Part shown: piece after piece, positions 35,134 to 45,042 of the stretch
How positions within the stretch are numbered: position 1 is the stretch's first letter
How the letters are laid out: every line of letters begins with the position of its first letter
Assembly: GCA_902526165.1 (NCBI GenBank)
Contig: CABZKA010000013.1
Coordinates: 1 to 45,551 of the forward strand
DNA length: 45,551 bases
Source: an uncultured Bacteroidota bacterium
GTDB lineage: Bacteria; Bacteroidota; Bacteroidia; Flavobacteriales; Flavobacteriaceae
Reading direction: 5' to 3'
Position numbers and translations under genes: made by a program
Notes under the pieces: model-generated
Seen by the model: only the letters and a program-made list of their open reading frames with translations
What the model was told of the DNA's origin: nothing
The model's database searches: none

Positions 35134-36198
35134 TTATATGTAATTTTTAAATTTTTTTATTGTATCGATTAGTATCTCTACAGAGGCAATATCCATTGCA
35201 TTGTAAATTGAAGCCCTATAGCCACCTACTGATCTATGACCATTTAATCCTGAAATATTATTTTCAATTAACATTTTATCAAAAACAACTTTATTTTTTT
35301 CATCATTAAGATTAAAAGTAACATTCATTATGCTTCTATCATCTACATTTGCAAAACCATTAAAAACATCATCATTGTCAATTTCATTATATAATATTTC
35401 TGACTTTTTACGATTTAAACTTTCAACAGCATCAATACCCCCTTTTTTCTCTAACCATTTTAAGCTGAGCATACATGCATAAACTGAGAAAACTGGTGGG
35501 GTGTTAAACATACTGTCTTTTTCAAAATGAATTTGATAGTTGAGCATTGAGGGAACTGTTCTGCAAATTTTTTCTAATATTTCTTTTTTTATTACTACAA
35601 GGGTGGCACCGGCTGGTCCGATATTTTTTTGAGCTCCAGCATAAATCAAATCAAATTCTTTAAAGTTGAGATTTCTGGAGAAAATGTCAGAGCTCATATC
35701 AGAAAATAAGGGACAAGGTGATTCAGGTATTTGATGAAATTGTGTCCCATAAATGGTATTATTGGTTGTTATATGAGCATAATCAAAATCATCACTTATT
35801 TTATAATCTTTTGGAATGTAATTAAAGTTTTTTTCCTTAGATGATGCAATCTCAATTACATCTCCAAATAGTTTGGCTTCTTTCATAGCCTTGGTTGACC
35901 ATGATCCAGTATCAACATAGCCACTTTTATTTTCTAAAAAGTTATATGCGATCATCAAGAATTGAAGACTGGCTCCACCCTGAAGGAATAGTGATGTATA
36001 TTCGTCTTCATCAAGATCAAGTAAATGTAAAGCCATTTTTCTGGCATCACGCATTACATTCACAAACTCTTTGCTTCTATGAGAAATTTCAAGAATTGAC
36101 AAACTAATCCCATCAAAATTTAAGATTGATTTAGATGCTTTATCAAAAACTTCATTTGAGAGTATACTAGGACCTGCGCTGAAATTATGCTTTTTCAT
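35134..36198 (-). CDS. serC: phosphoserine aminotransferase
   Basis: Second step of serine synthesis, moving the amino group of glutamate to phosphohydroxypyruvate; the same enzyme often serves pyridoxal phosphate synthesis. The 354-residue class V aminotransferase starts with HNFSAGPS, a serC hallmark. It has LQGGASLQF (72-80), the PLP Lys191 in GAQKNIGPAG and the C-terminal SVGGYRASIYNA. It lies upstream of serA with no intergenic base. A 44-base gap separates it from the acyl-CoA reductase gene upstream on the same strand. Confidence 0.96.
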   Translation of the reverse strand: MKKHNFSAGPSILSNEVFDKASKSILNFDGISLSILEISHRSKEFVNVMRDARKMALHLLDLDEDEYTSLFLQGGASLQFLMIAYNFLENKSGYVDTGSWSTKAMKEAKLFGDVIEIASSKEKNFNYIPKDYKISDDFDYAHITTNNTIYGTQFHQIPESPCPLFSDMSSDIFSRNLNFKEFDLIYAGAQKNIGPAGATLVVIKKEILEKICRTVPSMLNYQIHFEKDSMFNTPPVFSVYACMLSLKWLEKKGGIDAVESLNRKKSEILYNEIDNDDVFNGFANVDDRSIMNVTFNLNDEKNKVVFDKMLIENNISGLNGHRSVGGYRASIYNAMDIASVEILIDTIKKFKNYI

Positions 36199-36242
36199 TT
36201 AGGTGATGCAAATTAGTAAAAATATAAGGTATTGCACTTTGC

Positions 36243-37286
36243 TTATTCATTTACTTTTAACAAAAAATCAACAGTATTTACATTATCTGCAAATTCCAGA
36301 AGTGTGGGGCTTTGTGTCATTCCAAATTTTGTTGAGTTTTTAACAAGATTATTACTTACAACACATTGTAATTTATATCGATTAGCATCTAAATATTTTT
36401 TTAATTTGTCCAAAGAGTCGTATTTCTCATAATATAACACACTAATTGGTGATCCTAATTTTTTACTTTCTTTTAATATTACCAAACCATTGTCATAAAA
36501 CTTTTCACTGTTTAGTAGAAATACGGACTTATTGTAATTGTAATTGTTGTAGTATGAATTATTATTAATAAGTTTTTTCCAATCTATTGATGCTTTAAAA
36601 ATCTTATCTAAATTATAATCCTTAGGAACAAATATTTTTGAAACACTGCGACAACCCAAACCGTAATATAAAAATATATCCTTCATTAATTTTTTCAAAT
36701 CTTTTTGACTCTCATTGCCGTTTAGTATGGCAACTGAGTTTCTGTTTTTTCTGATTATTTTGGGATATTTTTTGAAATACTTTTCAAAAAAATGTGTGGA
36801 AGAATTGTTTCCTGTTGCGATCACAGCGTCTATTTCTAAATTAACTCTTTTAACAATTGTAAAACAATTTTCAAATTTTGGCTCCCAACTTAATAATAAC
36901 TTAAAAATTAAATTGTAAAGAACACTATCTTTGGATGATTTTTTAATTATTGATTTATGACCACAAATAAACACACATAAGAAATCATGAAATCCAACAA
37001 GTGGAATATTACCAGCCATAATTATCAAAATATTTTTTGAATTTTCGCTTTTATAGTTTGGTTCTAATTTTTTTAAATTTTTTTCATTTAAATTTTGGCC
37101 CCAATAAGCAAAACAATTTTTTATGTTATCCAAATCAAAAAATGAGTTTTGATATTTAACTTCTTCAATTTTTTTATCCACATTTCTAAAAATAATCTCA
37201 TCAAATTCATTATTATTTTTTTTTAAGTAATCTGAGAAAAATCTTCCTAATTTTGACAATAATTTAATTCTTGAATTAATATTCAT
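36243..37286 (-). CDS. LuxC-type acyl-CoA reductase
   Basis: A 347-residue member of the LuxC/acyl-CoA reductase group, an aldehyde-dehydrogenase relative that reduces fatty acyl groups to aldehydes with NADPH. Landmarks: ILIIMAGNIPLVGFHDFL (86-103), GHKSIIKKSS (109-118), ATGNNSST (157-164), and GLGCRSVSKIFVP (209-221), with the probable acyl-accepting Cys212. No luxA, luxB, luxD or luxE genes are near, so bioluminescence is not implied. Flavobacteria commonly carry this gene beside serC, serA and a ferredoxin. The physiological substrate is not known to me. It is divergent from the ferredoxin gene with 49 bases between. Confidence 0.82.
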   Translation of the reverse strand: MNINSRIKLLSKLGRFFSDYLKKNNNEFDEIIFRNVDKKIEEVKYQNSFFDLDNIKNCFAYWGQNLNEKNLKKLEPNYKSENSKNILIIMAGNIPLVGFHDFLCVFICGHKSIIKKSSKDSVLYNLIFKLLLSWEPKFENCFTIVKRVNLEIDAVIATGNNSSTHFFEKYFKKYPKIIRKNRNSVAILNGNESQKDLKKLMKDIFLYYGLGCRSVSKIFVPKDYNLDKIFKASIDWKKLINNNSYYNNYNYNKSVFLLNSEKFYDNGLVILKESKKLGSPISVLYYEKYDSLDKLKKYLDANRYKLQCVVSNNLVKNSTKFGMTQSPTLLEFADNVNTVDFLLKVNE

Positions 37287-37317
37287 TGGGTAAATTTTAA
37301 AAAGTAAAGATATTAGT

Positions 37318-37325
37318 TAATTTTG
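37318..37325 (+). promoter_or_regulatory. -7 promoter box for the ferredoxin-ychF unit
   Basis: TAATTTTG matches TAnnTTTG exactly and ends 10 bases before the ferredoxin ATG at 37336. A TTG occurs at 37286-37288, but the 29-base spacing is too long for a normal promoter. Transcripts from here would have a leader of only a few bases. Confidence 0.35.
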
Positions 37326-37335
37326 TTACAGATTT

Positions 37336-37689
37336 ATGGCAATTAGAATTACTGATGATTGTATTAATTGTGGTGCATGTGAACCTGAATGCCCAAATAC
37401 AGCTATATACGAAGCATCATTTGACTGGAAATATTCTGAAGGAACCTCACTTAATGGTCAGGTGATTTTACCCAGTGGAAAGTCAGTTGATGCTGATAAG
37501 CATCAAATACCTGGTTCTGATGAGTATTATTTTATTGTAACAGATAAATGTACTGAATGTAAAGGATTCCATGATGAGCCACAATGCGCTGCTGTATGTC
37601 CAGTAGATTGTTGTATCCCAGATGAAAATAACGTAGAAAGCGAGGACATTTTATTATCTAAACAAAAGTTTATGCATCCAGAGGAATGA
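37336..37689 (+). CDS. ferredoxin with two [4Fe-4S] clusters
   Basis: A 117-residue soluble electron carrier. The first cluster is bound by Cys9, Cys12, Cys15 and Cys19 ([12 protein letters not shown]). The second motif is spread out: Cys72, Cys75, Cys84 and Cys88 with a seven-residue insert, followed by Cys92-Cys93. This widened second motif is like that of Allochromatium-type ferredoxins. The gene is divergent from the acyl-CoA reductase and may supply it or another reductase with electrons. Its stop overlaps the ychF start by 4 bases (37686-37689), so translation is coupled. Confidence 0.92.
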   Translation: MAIRITDDCINCGACEPECPNTAIYEASFDWKYSEGTSLNGQVILPSGKSVDADKHQIPGSDEYYFIVTDKCTECKGFHDEPQCAAVCPVDCCIPDENNVESEDILLSKQKFMHPEE

Positions 37690-38780
37690 AAGCAGGAATT
37701 GTTGGATTACCAAATGTTGGAAAATCGACCTTATTTAATTGTCTGACTAACTCAAAAGCACAGAGTGCTAACTTCCCATTTTGCACAATAGAACCTAATG
37801 TTGGAGTTGTAAATATTCCTGATAAGAGGTTAAATAGAATTGTGGAACTAATTGATCCTGAAAAAATTGTTCCTAACACTGTTGATATTGTCGATATTGC
37901 TGGATTGGTAAAAGGTGCAAGCAAAGGAGAGGGGTTAGGTAATCAATTTCTTTCTAATATCAGAGAAACCAATGCTATAATTCACGTATTGCGTTGTTAT
38001 CAGGATAAAAATATTACTCATGTTGAGGGGAACGTTGACCCATTGAGGGATAAAGAAATCGTAGATTTTGAATTACAGCTTAAGGATATGGAATCTCTAG
38101 AAAAAAGAAAAGAAAAGATAATTAAGTATTTGAAAATCGGGGGAAATGAATACAAAAAAGAGTATGAATATATTGAAGAGTTGATCGAACACCTTAAAAA
38201 GGGATTGTCATTGAGAGATTTTAATATTGATAATATTTCTTTTGAAAAATATTTAAAACCACTTTCATTACTTACTCTAAAACCAGTTTTATATGTGTGT
38301 AATATTGATGAAAAATTGATTAACAATAATAATCAACTGCTAACAAGTACTGTAGAATATTTAGAAAAAGAAAATTCTAAAATTATCATCATAGCTGCAA
38401 AAATTGAGCAGGAAATTAATGAATTAGATAGTTATGAGGACAGGCAAGTTTTTTTAAATGATTATGGATTGAAAGATTCAGGTACTAGTTTGCTAATTAA
38501 TGAGGCTCATAAATTATTGAATTTATCTACTTTTTACACAGCTGGAAAAAAAGAAGTTAGAGCATGGACATTTTTAAATGGCTCTAAAGCTCCAAAAGCA
38601 GCTGGGGTTATTCATTCTGACTTTGAAAAGGGTTTTATAAAGGCCGAGGTGATTAAGTTCGATGATTTTGATGAATATCAATCGGAGGCAAAAGTTAAAG
38701 AAGCTGGGAAACTTAAAACTGAAGGAAAAGACTATACTGTATGTGATGGTGATATCATTCACTTTAGATTCAATAACTAA
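37686..38780 (+). CDS. ychF: redox-regulated ATPase YchF (OLA1 family)
   Basis: A 364-residue Obg-family P-loop protein that prefers ATP over GTP and binds ribosomes; its loss alters oxidative-stress response in other bacteria. Walker [10 protein letters not shown] is at 7-15. The switch region [10 protein letters not shown] (31-40), [19 protein letters not shown] (72-90) and a C-terminal TGS domain with [11 protein letters not shown] and [15 protein letters not shown] fit the family. The length is standard. Its ATG overlaps the ferredoxin stop by 4 bases. A 98-base gap without an obvious terminator follows before parE. Confidence 0.96.
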   Translation: MKAGIVGLPNVGKSTLFNCLTNSKAQSANFPFCTIEPNVGVVNIPDKRLNRIVELIDPEKIVPNTVDIVDIAGLVKGASKGEGLGNQFLSNIRETNAIIHVLRCYQDKNITHVEGNVDPLRDKEIVDFELQLKDMESLEKRKEKIIKYLKIGGNEYKKEYEYIEELIEHLKKGLSLRDFNIDNISFEKYLKPLSLLTLKPVLYVCNIDEKLINNNNQLLTSTVEYLEKENSKIIIIAAKIEQEINELDSYEDRQVFLNDYGLKDSGTSLLINEAHKLLNLSTFYTAGKKEVRAWTFLNGSKAPKAAGVIHSDFEKGFIKAEVIKFDDFDEYQSEAKVKEAGKLKTEGKDYTVCDGDIIHFRFNN

Positions 38781-38878
38781 ATAAAGATTTCAACATTTCT
38801 TACCTTATAATTGTTAATTAATTTGTGATATAAGGACACAAAATAAATCTTTAGTGTTTTATATTTAAATCCTTAAAT
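38781..38878. other. 98-bp gap before parE, weak promoter only
   Basis: AT-rich and without a recognisable gene. A 7-of-8 -7 box TATATTTA (38860-38867) stands 11 bases before the parE ATG. No hairpin with G:C pairs is visible, so read-through from ychF is possible. Confidence 0.4.
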
Positions 38879-40726
38879 ATGCCAAACTCTACATCCTACA
38901 CTGAAGAAAATATCAGGTCACTTGATTGGAAAGAGCATATACGCATGCGTCCTGGAATGTATATTGGAAAGTTAGGTGATGGCTCTGCATCTGATGATGG
39001 TATATATATTTTACTCAAAGAAATTATTGATAATTCAATTGACGAGTTTGTAATGGGAGCTGGCAAAACAATTGAAATTACGCTTAGGGATAATATCATT
39101 AAAGTTAGAGACTATGGTAGAGGTATTCCACTGGGTAAAGTTGTTGATGTCGTTTCAAAAATGAACACAGGAGGAAAGTACGATACAAGAGCTTTCAAGA
39201 AGTCTGTTGGCCTGAACGGAGTTGGAACAAAAGCTGTTAATGCACTTTCTTCATCTTTTAAGGTTGAGTCCATCAGAGATGGGCAATCAAAGATTGTAAA
39301 TTTTGAATTAGGCGAAATTGTAGATTCACCACCTATCGAAGAATCGAGTAAAAGAAAAGGAACATCAATTATTTTTCAACCAGATTCATCAATTTTTAAA
39401 AATTATAAATTTAGAAATGAATACATAGCCAAGATGATTAAATACTATGTATACTTAAATCCTGGTCTTTCGATAATATTTAATGGTGAAAAATTTAAGT
39501 CAGAAAATGGGTTGAAAGACCTTATCAAAGACAATAATAATATTGACGATTTTTTATATCCAGTTATTCATCTTCTTGGAAAAGATATAGAAATTGCTAT
39601 AACTCATAATAAAAAACATTACAGTGAAGAGTACTATTCCTTTGTTAATGGGCAAAACACAAGTCAGGGTGGAACTCACCTAAATTCTTTCAAGGAAGCA
39701 ATAGTTAAAACTATAAGAGATTTTTTCAAAAAGAATTATGATTCCTCAGACATAAAAAAATCAATAATATCAGCCATAAGTATCAAGGTTATGGAACCCG
39801 TTTTTGAGTCTCAGACAAAAACTAAACTTGGATCAACCGAAATGGGAGGTGGCCTACCAACAGTACGTTCATATATAATAGATTTTATTTCTAAAAATTT
39901 AGATAATTTTCTTCACAAGAACACGAATGTTGCAGAAGCAATTCAAAGAAAGATCATTCAAGCAGAAAGAGAAAGAAAAGAACTTTCTGGTATAAGAAAA
40001 TTAGCTAGAGAAAGAGCAAGAAAATCAAGTTTGCACAATAAAAAATTGAGGGATTGCAGAGTCCATTTAGGTGATATGAGCAATGAAAAAAGATTGGAGT
40101 CGACAATATTTATAACTGAGGGAGACTCTGCAAGTGGCTCAATAACTAAGTCGAGAGATGTAAATACTCAAGCGGTATTTAGTTTGAGAGGTAAACCACT
40201 TAACTCATATTCGATGACTAAGAAAATTGTTTATGAAAATGAGGAATTTAATTTGTTGCAAGCAGCATTAAATATTGAAGAGGGAATAGAAAAATTAAGA
40301 TATAATAAAATTGTTATAGCAACTGATGCTGATGTTGATGGGATGCATATTAGGCTATTGATCATAACTTTTTTCCTTCAGTTTTTTCCTGAGCTTATAA
40401 AGGAAGGTCATCTTTTCATATTACAGACACCACTGTTTAGGGTCAGAAATAAAAAGGAAACAATCTATTGTTATTCAGAAAATGAAAAAAGTGAAGCGTG
40501 TGATAAGTTAGGTCCTAAAGTCGAAATAACCAGGTTTAAAGGTCTTGGAGAGATTTCACCAAATGAATTCAAGAATTTTATTGGTGATAGTATTAGGTTA
40601 GATCCTATTATTATAAACAAAGAAACTAGTGTGGAGGATCTTTTAGCATTTTATATGGGTAAGAACACACCCGATAGGCAAAATTTTATAATTGAGAATT
40701 TAAAAGTTAACATTGACACGGCATGA
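38879..40726 (+). CDS. parE: DNA topoisomerase IV subunit B
   Basis: ATPase subunit of topoisomerase IV, which separates linked daughter chromosomes. The 615 residues show the GHKL ATP site (catalytic Glu48 and Asn52 in [15 protein letters not shown] at 80-84, [13 protein letters not shown]) and the TOPRIM domain (TEGDSASG from 413, metal Asp residues in DADVDG at 483-488). RFKGLGEI near 556-563 and [10 protein letters not shown] at the end complete the GyrB/ParE core. It lacks the long insertion of many GyrB proteins, and its direct coupling to a parC-like gene (ATGA overlap 40723-40726) identifies it as ParE rather than GyrB. Confidence 0.94.
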   Translation: MPNSTSYTEENIRSLDWKEHIRMRPGMYIGKLGDGSASDDGIYILLKEIIDNSIDEFVMGAGKTIEITLRDNIIKVRDYGRGIPLGKVVDVVSKMNTGGKYDTRAFKKSVGLNGVGTKAVNALSSSFKVESIRDGQSKIVNFELGEIVDSPPIEESSKRKGTSIIFQPDSSIFKNYKFRNEYIAKMIKYYVYLNPGLSIIFNGEKFKSENGLKDLIKDNNNIDDFLYPVIHLLGKDIEIAITHNKKHYSEEYYSFVNGQNTSQGGTHLNSFKEAIVKTIRDFFKKNYDSSDIKKSIISAISIKVMEPVFESQTKTKLGSTEMGGGLPTVRSYIIDFISKNLDNFLHKNTNVAEAIQRKIIQAERERKELSGIRKLARERARKSSLHNKKLRDCRVHLGDMSNEKRLESTIFITEGDSASGSITKSRDVNTQAVFSLRGKPLNSYSMTKKIVYENEEFNLLQAALNIEEGIEKLRYNKIVIATDADVDGMHIRLLIITFFLQFFPELIKEGHLFILQTPLFRVRNKKETIYCYSENEKSEACDKLGPKVEITRFKGLGEISPNEFKNFIGDSIRLDPIIINKETSVEDLLAFYMGKNTPDRQNFIIENLKVNIDTA

Positions 40727-43293
40727 TTGAAGAAGAATTTGAAAAAGATGATTTTTTAGTTCCAATTTCCGGAATGTACAAGGAGTGGTTTATCGATTAT
40801 GCTTCCTATGTTATTTTAGAAAGAGCAGTTCCAGCTATTGAAGATGGTTTAAAACCGGTACAAAGAAGAATTTTACACTCTATGAAAGATTTGGATGATG
40901 GGCGATTTAATAAGGTTGCAAATGTTGTTGGACACACTATGCAATATCATCCTCATGGCGACGCAAGTATTTCAGATGCAATTGTTCAGATTGGACAAAA
41001 AAATTTATTAATTGATACCCAAGGAAACTGGGGAAATATATTGACTGGTGATTCTGCAGCAGCCTCTCGTTATATTGAAGCTAGGCTTTCTCAGTTTGCA
41101 CTTGATGTTATTTATAGCCCTAAAATTACAAACTGGCAACTATCGTACGATGGTAGAAGAAAAGAACCAGTGAATTTTCCAGTAAAATTTCCCTTGCTTC
41201 TTGCTCAGGGTGCTGAAGGAATTGCTGTAGGATTATCTACAAAAATACTTCCTCATAATTTTATTGAACTCATAGATGCATCTATCAAATGCTTAAAAGG
41301 AAGAAAGTTTCAATTATATCCAGATTTTCCAACTGAGGGAGATGTTGACATAACAAACTATAATGATGGAAAAAGAGGTGGAAGGATTAAAGTTAGAGCA
41401 AAAATCAACCAGCTAAATAAAAATACACTGGTAATAACTCAAATACCATACACAACAACAAGCAGTTCTTTGATAGATTCCATATTAAAAGCTAATGATA
41501 AGGGAAAAATAAAAGTGAAGAAAATTGAAGATAATACAGCTTCAAATGTTGAAATTTTAATTCACTTACCATCTGGAGTTTCCCCTGATAAGACGATAGA
41601 CGGACTTTTTGCTTTTACCAATTGTGAGGTTTCAATTTCTCCTTTAGGTTGCATCATCGAAAATAATAAACCACTTTTCACTGGTGTATCAGATATGTTG
41701 ACAAAATCAACTTTTAATACAAAAGAATTACTCAAAAAGGAATTAGAGAATAAATTACGGGAATTAAATTTAGTGTGGCATTCATCTACACTTGAAAAAA
41801 TATTTATTGAAAAAAGGATTTATAGACTAATTGAAGATAAAGATACATGGGAACTGGTACTTGATGCCATAAGAGACGGTCTTGAACCTTATTTAAAATT
41901 ACTTAAACAAGTAGTTTCTGAAGATGATATAATTAAGTTAACTGAAATTAAAATTAAAAGAATTTCAAAGTTTGATATTGATAAAGCAGATAAAAAAATA
42001 GATCAGATAAAAGATGAAATAAAAAAGACTAATCATAATTTGGAAAACTTAAATGATTTTGCAATAAAATATTTTAAAGATTTAAAATTAAAGTACGGAA
42101 AGAATAGAAACAGAAAAACTGAAATCAAAATTTTCGATGATGTTGATGTTAAAAAAGTTGTTGTAAGAAATGCAAGACTTTATGTAAACAGATTGGAAGG
42201 TTTTATAGGAACATCCCTTCGAAAAGAGGAATATATTGAAGAGTGTTCTGATATTGATGACGTTATAGTTTTTACTAAGAGAGGTAATATGATTGTAAGC
42301 AGAGTTGAAAATAAGAAATTCATTGAAAAAGGAATTGAACATGTGGCTGTTTTTAAAAAAAGAGACTCTAGAACAATCTACAATATGATATATAAAGATG
42401 GTAAAACTGGTATAACATATATAAAAAGATTCAATGTTACTGGTGTAACAAGAGATAAGGTATATAATTTGACCTCTGAACACCCAAAAACAAGTATTCT
42501 TCATTTAACCTCAAACCCTAACGGTGAAGCTGAGATAGTAACAATAGTTCTAAGACAGTCAGGTTCAATAAAAAAACTGAAATGGGATTTAGATTTTGCC
42601 GATTTATCAATTAAAGGTAGATCAGTTAAGGGAAATATAGTATCAAAGCACACAGTACAAAAGGTGCTTTTTAAAGAACAAGGTTTATCTACATTAAAAC
42701 CAAGAAAAATTTGGTTTGATGAAACAGTTCAAAGAATAAATGTTGATGACAGAGGTGAATTACTAGGTGAGTTTAAGGCAGACGACGATCTAATTATTTT
42801 TCAACAATCGGGTACATTTAAAATTGTTAAACCTGACCTTAACATGCATTTTCCTGAAGATATGATAATAATGGAAAAATTAGATAGAGTTAAACCATTC
42901 ACAATCATATACAATAATCTAAAAAAGAAAAAATATTTTATCAAAAGATTTATTATTGGCATTACAAAAGGAACACAAAATTATATTGAAAAATCAAAAG
43001 ATATAATAACAGAAATAGTTTTAACAGACTGGAAACCTATGATTGAGATTGTTTATAAAGATAAATCAATTGAAAGTAAAAAAATTGATATATCAAGTTA
43101 TATAGCTGTAAAAGGATTAAAAGCAAAAGGAAACCAACTTGATCAAAAAGAAATTAAACTGATTAATAAACTTGACCCAATTCCATATCAACCCCCAGTT
43201 AACGATTTGAATAATATTGAAGTTGTAGATGAAAAAATTGATTCAAATGAAGATAATGATGGATCAAATAATCAAACTAAACTAGATTTTTAA
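40723..43293 (+). CDS. parC: DNA topoisomerase IV subunit A
   Basis: The DNA-cleaving subunit of topoisomerase IV. The 856 residues contain the QRRIL segment (47-51), HPHGD (77-81) and the catalytic Tyr117 with Arg116 in AASRYIEA. The tower and coiled-coil gate follow at about 350-470 ([21 protein letters not shown]). The C-terminal blades, about 490-800, are degenerate and lack a clear GyrA box (QRRGG[RK]G), as expected of ParC. The tail after residue 815 is acidic and low-complexity, ending NQTKLDF. It overlaps parE by 4 bases and, tail to tail, the DUF2007-like gene by 4 bases. Confidence 0.94.
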   Translation: MIEEEFEKDDFLVPISGMYKEWFIDYASYVILERAVPAIEDGLKPVQRRILHSMKDLDDGRFNKVANVVGHTMQYHPHGDASISDAIVQIGQKNLLIDTQGNWGNILTGDSAAASRYIEARLSQFALDVIYSPKITNWQLSYDGRRKEPVNFPVKFPLLLAQGAEGIAVGLSTKILPHNFIELIDASIKCLKGRKFQLYPDFPTEGDVDITNYNDGKRGGRIKVRAKINQLNKNTLVITQIPYTTTSSSLIDSILKANDKGKIKVKKIEDNTASNVEILIHLPSGVSPDKTIDGLFAFTNCEVSISPLGCIIENNKPLFTGVSDMLTKSTFNTKELLKKELENKLRELNLVWHSSTLEKIFIEKRIYRLIEDKDTWELVLDAIRDGLEPYLKLLKQVVSEDDIIKLTEIKIKRISKFDIDKADKKIDQIKDEIKKTNHNLENLNDFAIKYFKDLKLKYGKNRNRKTEIKIFDDVDVKKVVVRNARLYVNRLEGFIGTSLRKEEYIEECSDIDDVIVFTKRGNMIVSRVENKKFIEKGIEHVAVFKKRDSRTIYNMIYKDGKTGITYIKRFNVTGVTRDKVYNLTSEHPKTSILHLTSNPNGEAEIVTIVLRQSGSIKKLKWDLDFADLSIKGRSVKGNIVSKHTVQKVLFKEQGLSTLKPRKIWFDETVQRINVDDRGELLGEFKADDDLIIFQQSGTFKIVKPDLNMHFPEDMIIMEKLDRVKPFTIIYNNLKKKKYFIKRFIIGITKGTQNYIEKSKDIITEIVLTDWKPMIEIVYKDKSIESKKIDISSYIAVKGLKAKGNQLDQKEIKLINKLDPIPYQPPVNDLNNIEVVDEKIDSNEDNDGSNNQTKLDF

Positions 43294-43511
43294 TTTTTGC
43301 AAATTTTTATGGCAAGCTCATAATCATTTTCATAGACAAGTAATCTGTGGGTGTAAAATAAATTGGTTATTCCAAAACCAGCTAAAATTGCAGATTTTTT
43401 TTGATCCTGAATTATATATTTTATGTTAAAATCGTCAAGTATGGTACAGATCTTTTGAACTTCAATAAAAGATCCTATAAACAGCTCTTTCAATTTACTT
43501 TTGTAAATCAT
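43290..43511 (-). CDS. DUF2007-like small protein
   Basis: A 73-residue cytosolic protein resembling the DUF2007 (putative signal-transducing, PII-like fold) family: an N-terminal strand with IGSFIEVQKICTILDDFNI, then ILAGFG, and an end [17 protein letters not shown] that resembles the family's L-x-V-x-x-x-D-x-x-x-A pattern. No function has been shown that I know of. The gene starts inside the end of lptB (17-base overlap) and shares a TTAA stop with parC. The small size and overlap make expression through coupling with lptB likely. Confidence 0.7.
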   Translation of the reverse strand: MIYKSKLKELFIGSFIEVQKICTILDDFNIKYIIQDQKKSAILAGFGITNLFYTHRLLVYENDYELAIKICKN

Positions 43512-44244
43512 TGAATCTATTTTTTCTAAAGATAAAATTTTGGCCTAGATAGACCTTTCTAACAACTTTATCTTTGGCCAAATCCTCTGGCTTGCCATCT
43601 TTCAAAATAGATCCTTCAAACATTAAATATGTTTTATCGGTAATCGCTAGTGTTTCTTGAACATTATGGTCAGTGATTAAAACTCCAATATTTTTATTTT
43701 TTAGTTGGAAAACAATTTTTTGAATTTCTTCAACTGCAATAGGATCAACACCGGCAAATGGCTCATCAAGAAGTAAGAACTTGGGTTCTGTTGCTAACGC
43801 CCTTGCAATCTCAGTCCTTCTTCTTTCACCACCTGAAAGTAAATCACCTCTATTTTTTCTGACTTTTTCTAAGCTAAACTCCTCAATCAGTTCCTCCAGT
43901 TTTTTATTCTGTTCAATTTTTGATAAATTACCAATCTGTAAAACTGCTTTAATATTATCTTCAACACTTAATTTTCTAAAAACTGAAGCTTCTTGGGCTA
44001 AATACCCTATTCCAAGTTTTGCCCTTTCAAACATAGGTTTATTAGAAATATTCTTGTCATTTAGTAAGACTAATCCCGAATCTGATTTAATCAAACCAAC
44101 CATCATGTAAAAACATGTAGTTTTTCCGGCACCATTTGGACCCAGTAGCCCTACAATCTCACCTTGAGAAACCTCTATATTGACATTATCAACAACCTTT
44201 CTGCTTTTATATTCTTTTACAATATTTGATGTTTTTAGAATCAT
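43495..44244 (-). CDS. lptB: LPS export ABC transporter ATPase LptB
   Basis: The cytoplasmic ATPase that, with LptFG, drives lipopolysaccharide from the inner membrane toward LptD. The 249 residues have Walker A GPNGAGKT at 35-42, the family-specific YLAQEASVFRKLSV near 81-94, signature LSGGERRR at 136-143, Walker B LLLDEP at 157-162 with F-A-G-V-D-P after it, and switch His193 in TDHNV. The signature GERRRTEIARAL is the LptB form and sets it apart from branched-chain amino acid ATPases. It overlaps tatC by 4 bases upstream and the DUF2007-like gene by 17 downstream. Confidence 0.95.
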   Translation of the reverse strand: MILKTSNIVKEYKSRKVVDNVNIEVSQGEIVGLLGPNGAGKTTCFYMMVGLIKSDSGLVLLNDKNISNKPMFERAKLGIGYLAQEASVFRKLSVEDNIKAVLQIGNLSKIEQNKKLEELIEEFSLEKVRKNRGDLLSGGERRRTEIARALATEPKFLLLDEPFAGVDPIAVEEIQKIVFQLKNKNIGVLITDHNVQETLAITDKTYLMFEGSILKDGKPEDLAKDKVVRKVYLGQNFIFRKNRFNDLQK

Positions 44245-45041
44245 TTATTTTTAAAAACAATTTTTGAAATATATATACTAATTTGGTATAAAATTAAAAT
44301 TGGAATTGCGACAATTATTTGACTAGCAACATCTGGTGGGGTAATTATTGCTGCGAGAATAAGAACAAAAACCAAAGCATATTTTCTATATTTTACCAAA
44401 ATTTCAGGTGTTACTAAGCCTACTTTTGTCAAGAAATAAATTATTATTGGAAGTTCAAAAATAATACCGGCTGACAATGCTGAAGCTCTGACCAGTGAAA
44501 TGTAACTACTTAAATCAAAATCGTTAAAAACTTCTTGACTGACAGAGTAATTTCCTAAAAAATTGATCGATAGAGGGCAAACAACATAGTAGCCAAATGA
44601 AACTCCAATAAAAAACAACAAACTTGAAACAAAAATAAACCCTTTTGCATATTTCTTTTCGTTACTGTAGAGACCTGGACTTATAAAACTCCAAAATTGG
44701 TACAAAACGTAGGGAAATGAAATAACAAATCCCGCTGCAATTGATGTCATTATATGAGCTGAAAATTGTCCAGAAACTGTTCTGCTTTGAATTCTGAATG
44801 GTAATTCCGTTATACAAAAGCTATCATTCAAACCGATGAGATTAGAGAATTCACATAGTAATCTGTAAGTAATAAAGTTAGGGTCTTTTGGACCAAAAAT
44901 AATATTATCGAAAATGTAGTCTTTAAATATAAATGCAATTGAACCGGCAAAAACAATTCCCATTAAAGCTCTCAAAATATGCCACCTCAGATCCTCAAGA
45001 TGGTCTAAAAAAGACATTTCATTAGGGTCAACACTAGCCAT
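44241..45041 (-). CDS. tatC: twin-arginine translocase subunit TatC
   Basis: The receptor subunit of the Tat pathway, which exports folded proteins with twin-arginine signals. In 266 residues six membrane helices can be seen. The conserved N-terminal MSFLDHLEDLRWHILRAL holds Glu16 and Arg19, which bind the signal peptide. The first periplasmic loop is enlarged (about 43-85), a feature seen in Bacteroidota. Helix 3 starts at SFPYVLYQFWSFISPGLY with the usual F-x-x-P-G-L. No tatA is adjacent. The gene lies between kdsD (1 base upstream) and lptB (4-base overlap), an order seen across flavobacteria. Confidence 0.95.
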   Translation of the reverse strand: MASVDPNEMSFLDHLEDLRWHILRALMGIVFAGSIAFIFKDYIFDNIIFGPKDPNFITYRLLCEFSNLIGLNDSFCITELPFRIQSRTVSGQFSAHIMTSIAAGFVISFPYVLYQFWSFISPGLYSNEKKYAKGFIFVSSLLFFIGVSFGYYVVCPLSINFLGNYSVSQEVFNDFDLSSYISLVRASALSAGIIFELPIIIYFLTKVGLVTPEILVKYRKYALVFVLILAAIITPPDVASQIIVAIPILILYQISIYISKIVFKNK

Positions 45042-45042
45042 A

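Noticed and set aside
34730-35143. 137-codon plus-strand frame opposite serA
   Set aside because: Shadow frame; serA is clearly the coding strand by motifs.
36243-37286. Bioluminescence genes suggested by the LuxC similarity
   Set aside because: No luciferase or LuxD/LuxE genes are near; LuxC-like acyl-CoA reductases are common in non-luminous flavobacteria.
42088-42504. 138-codon open frame on the minus strand inside parC
   Set aside because: Antisense to a well-conserved gene, rich in Phe/Tyr/Ser from AT-rich antisense codons, no recognisable motif.
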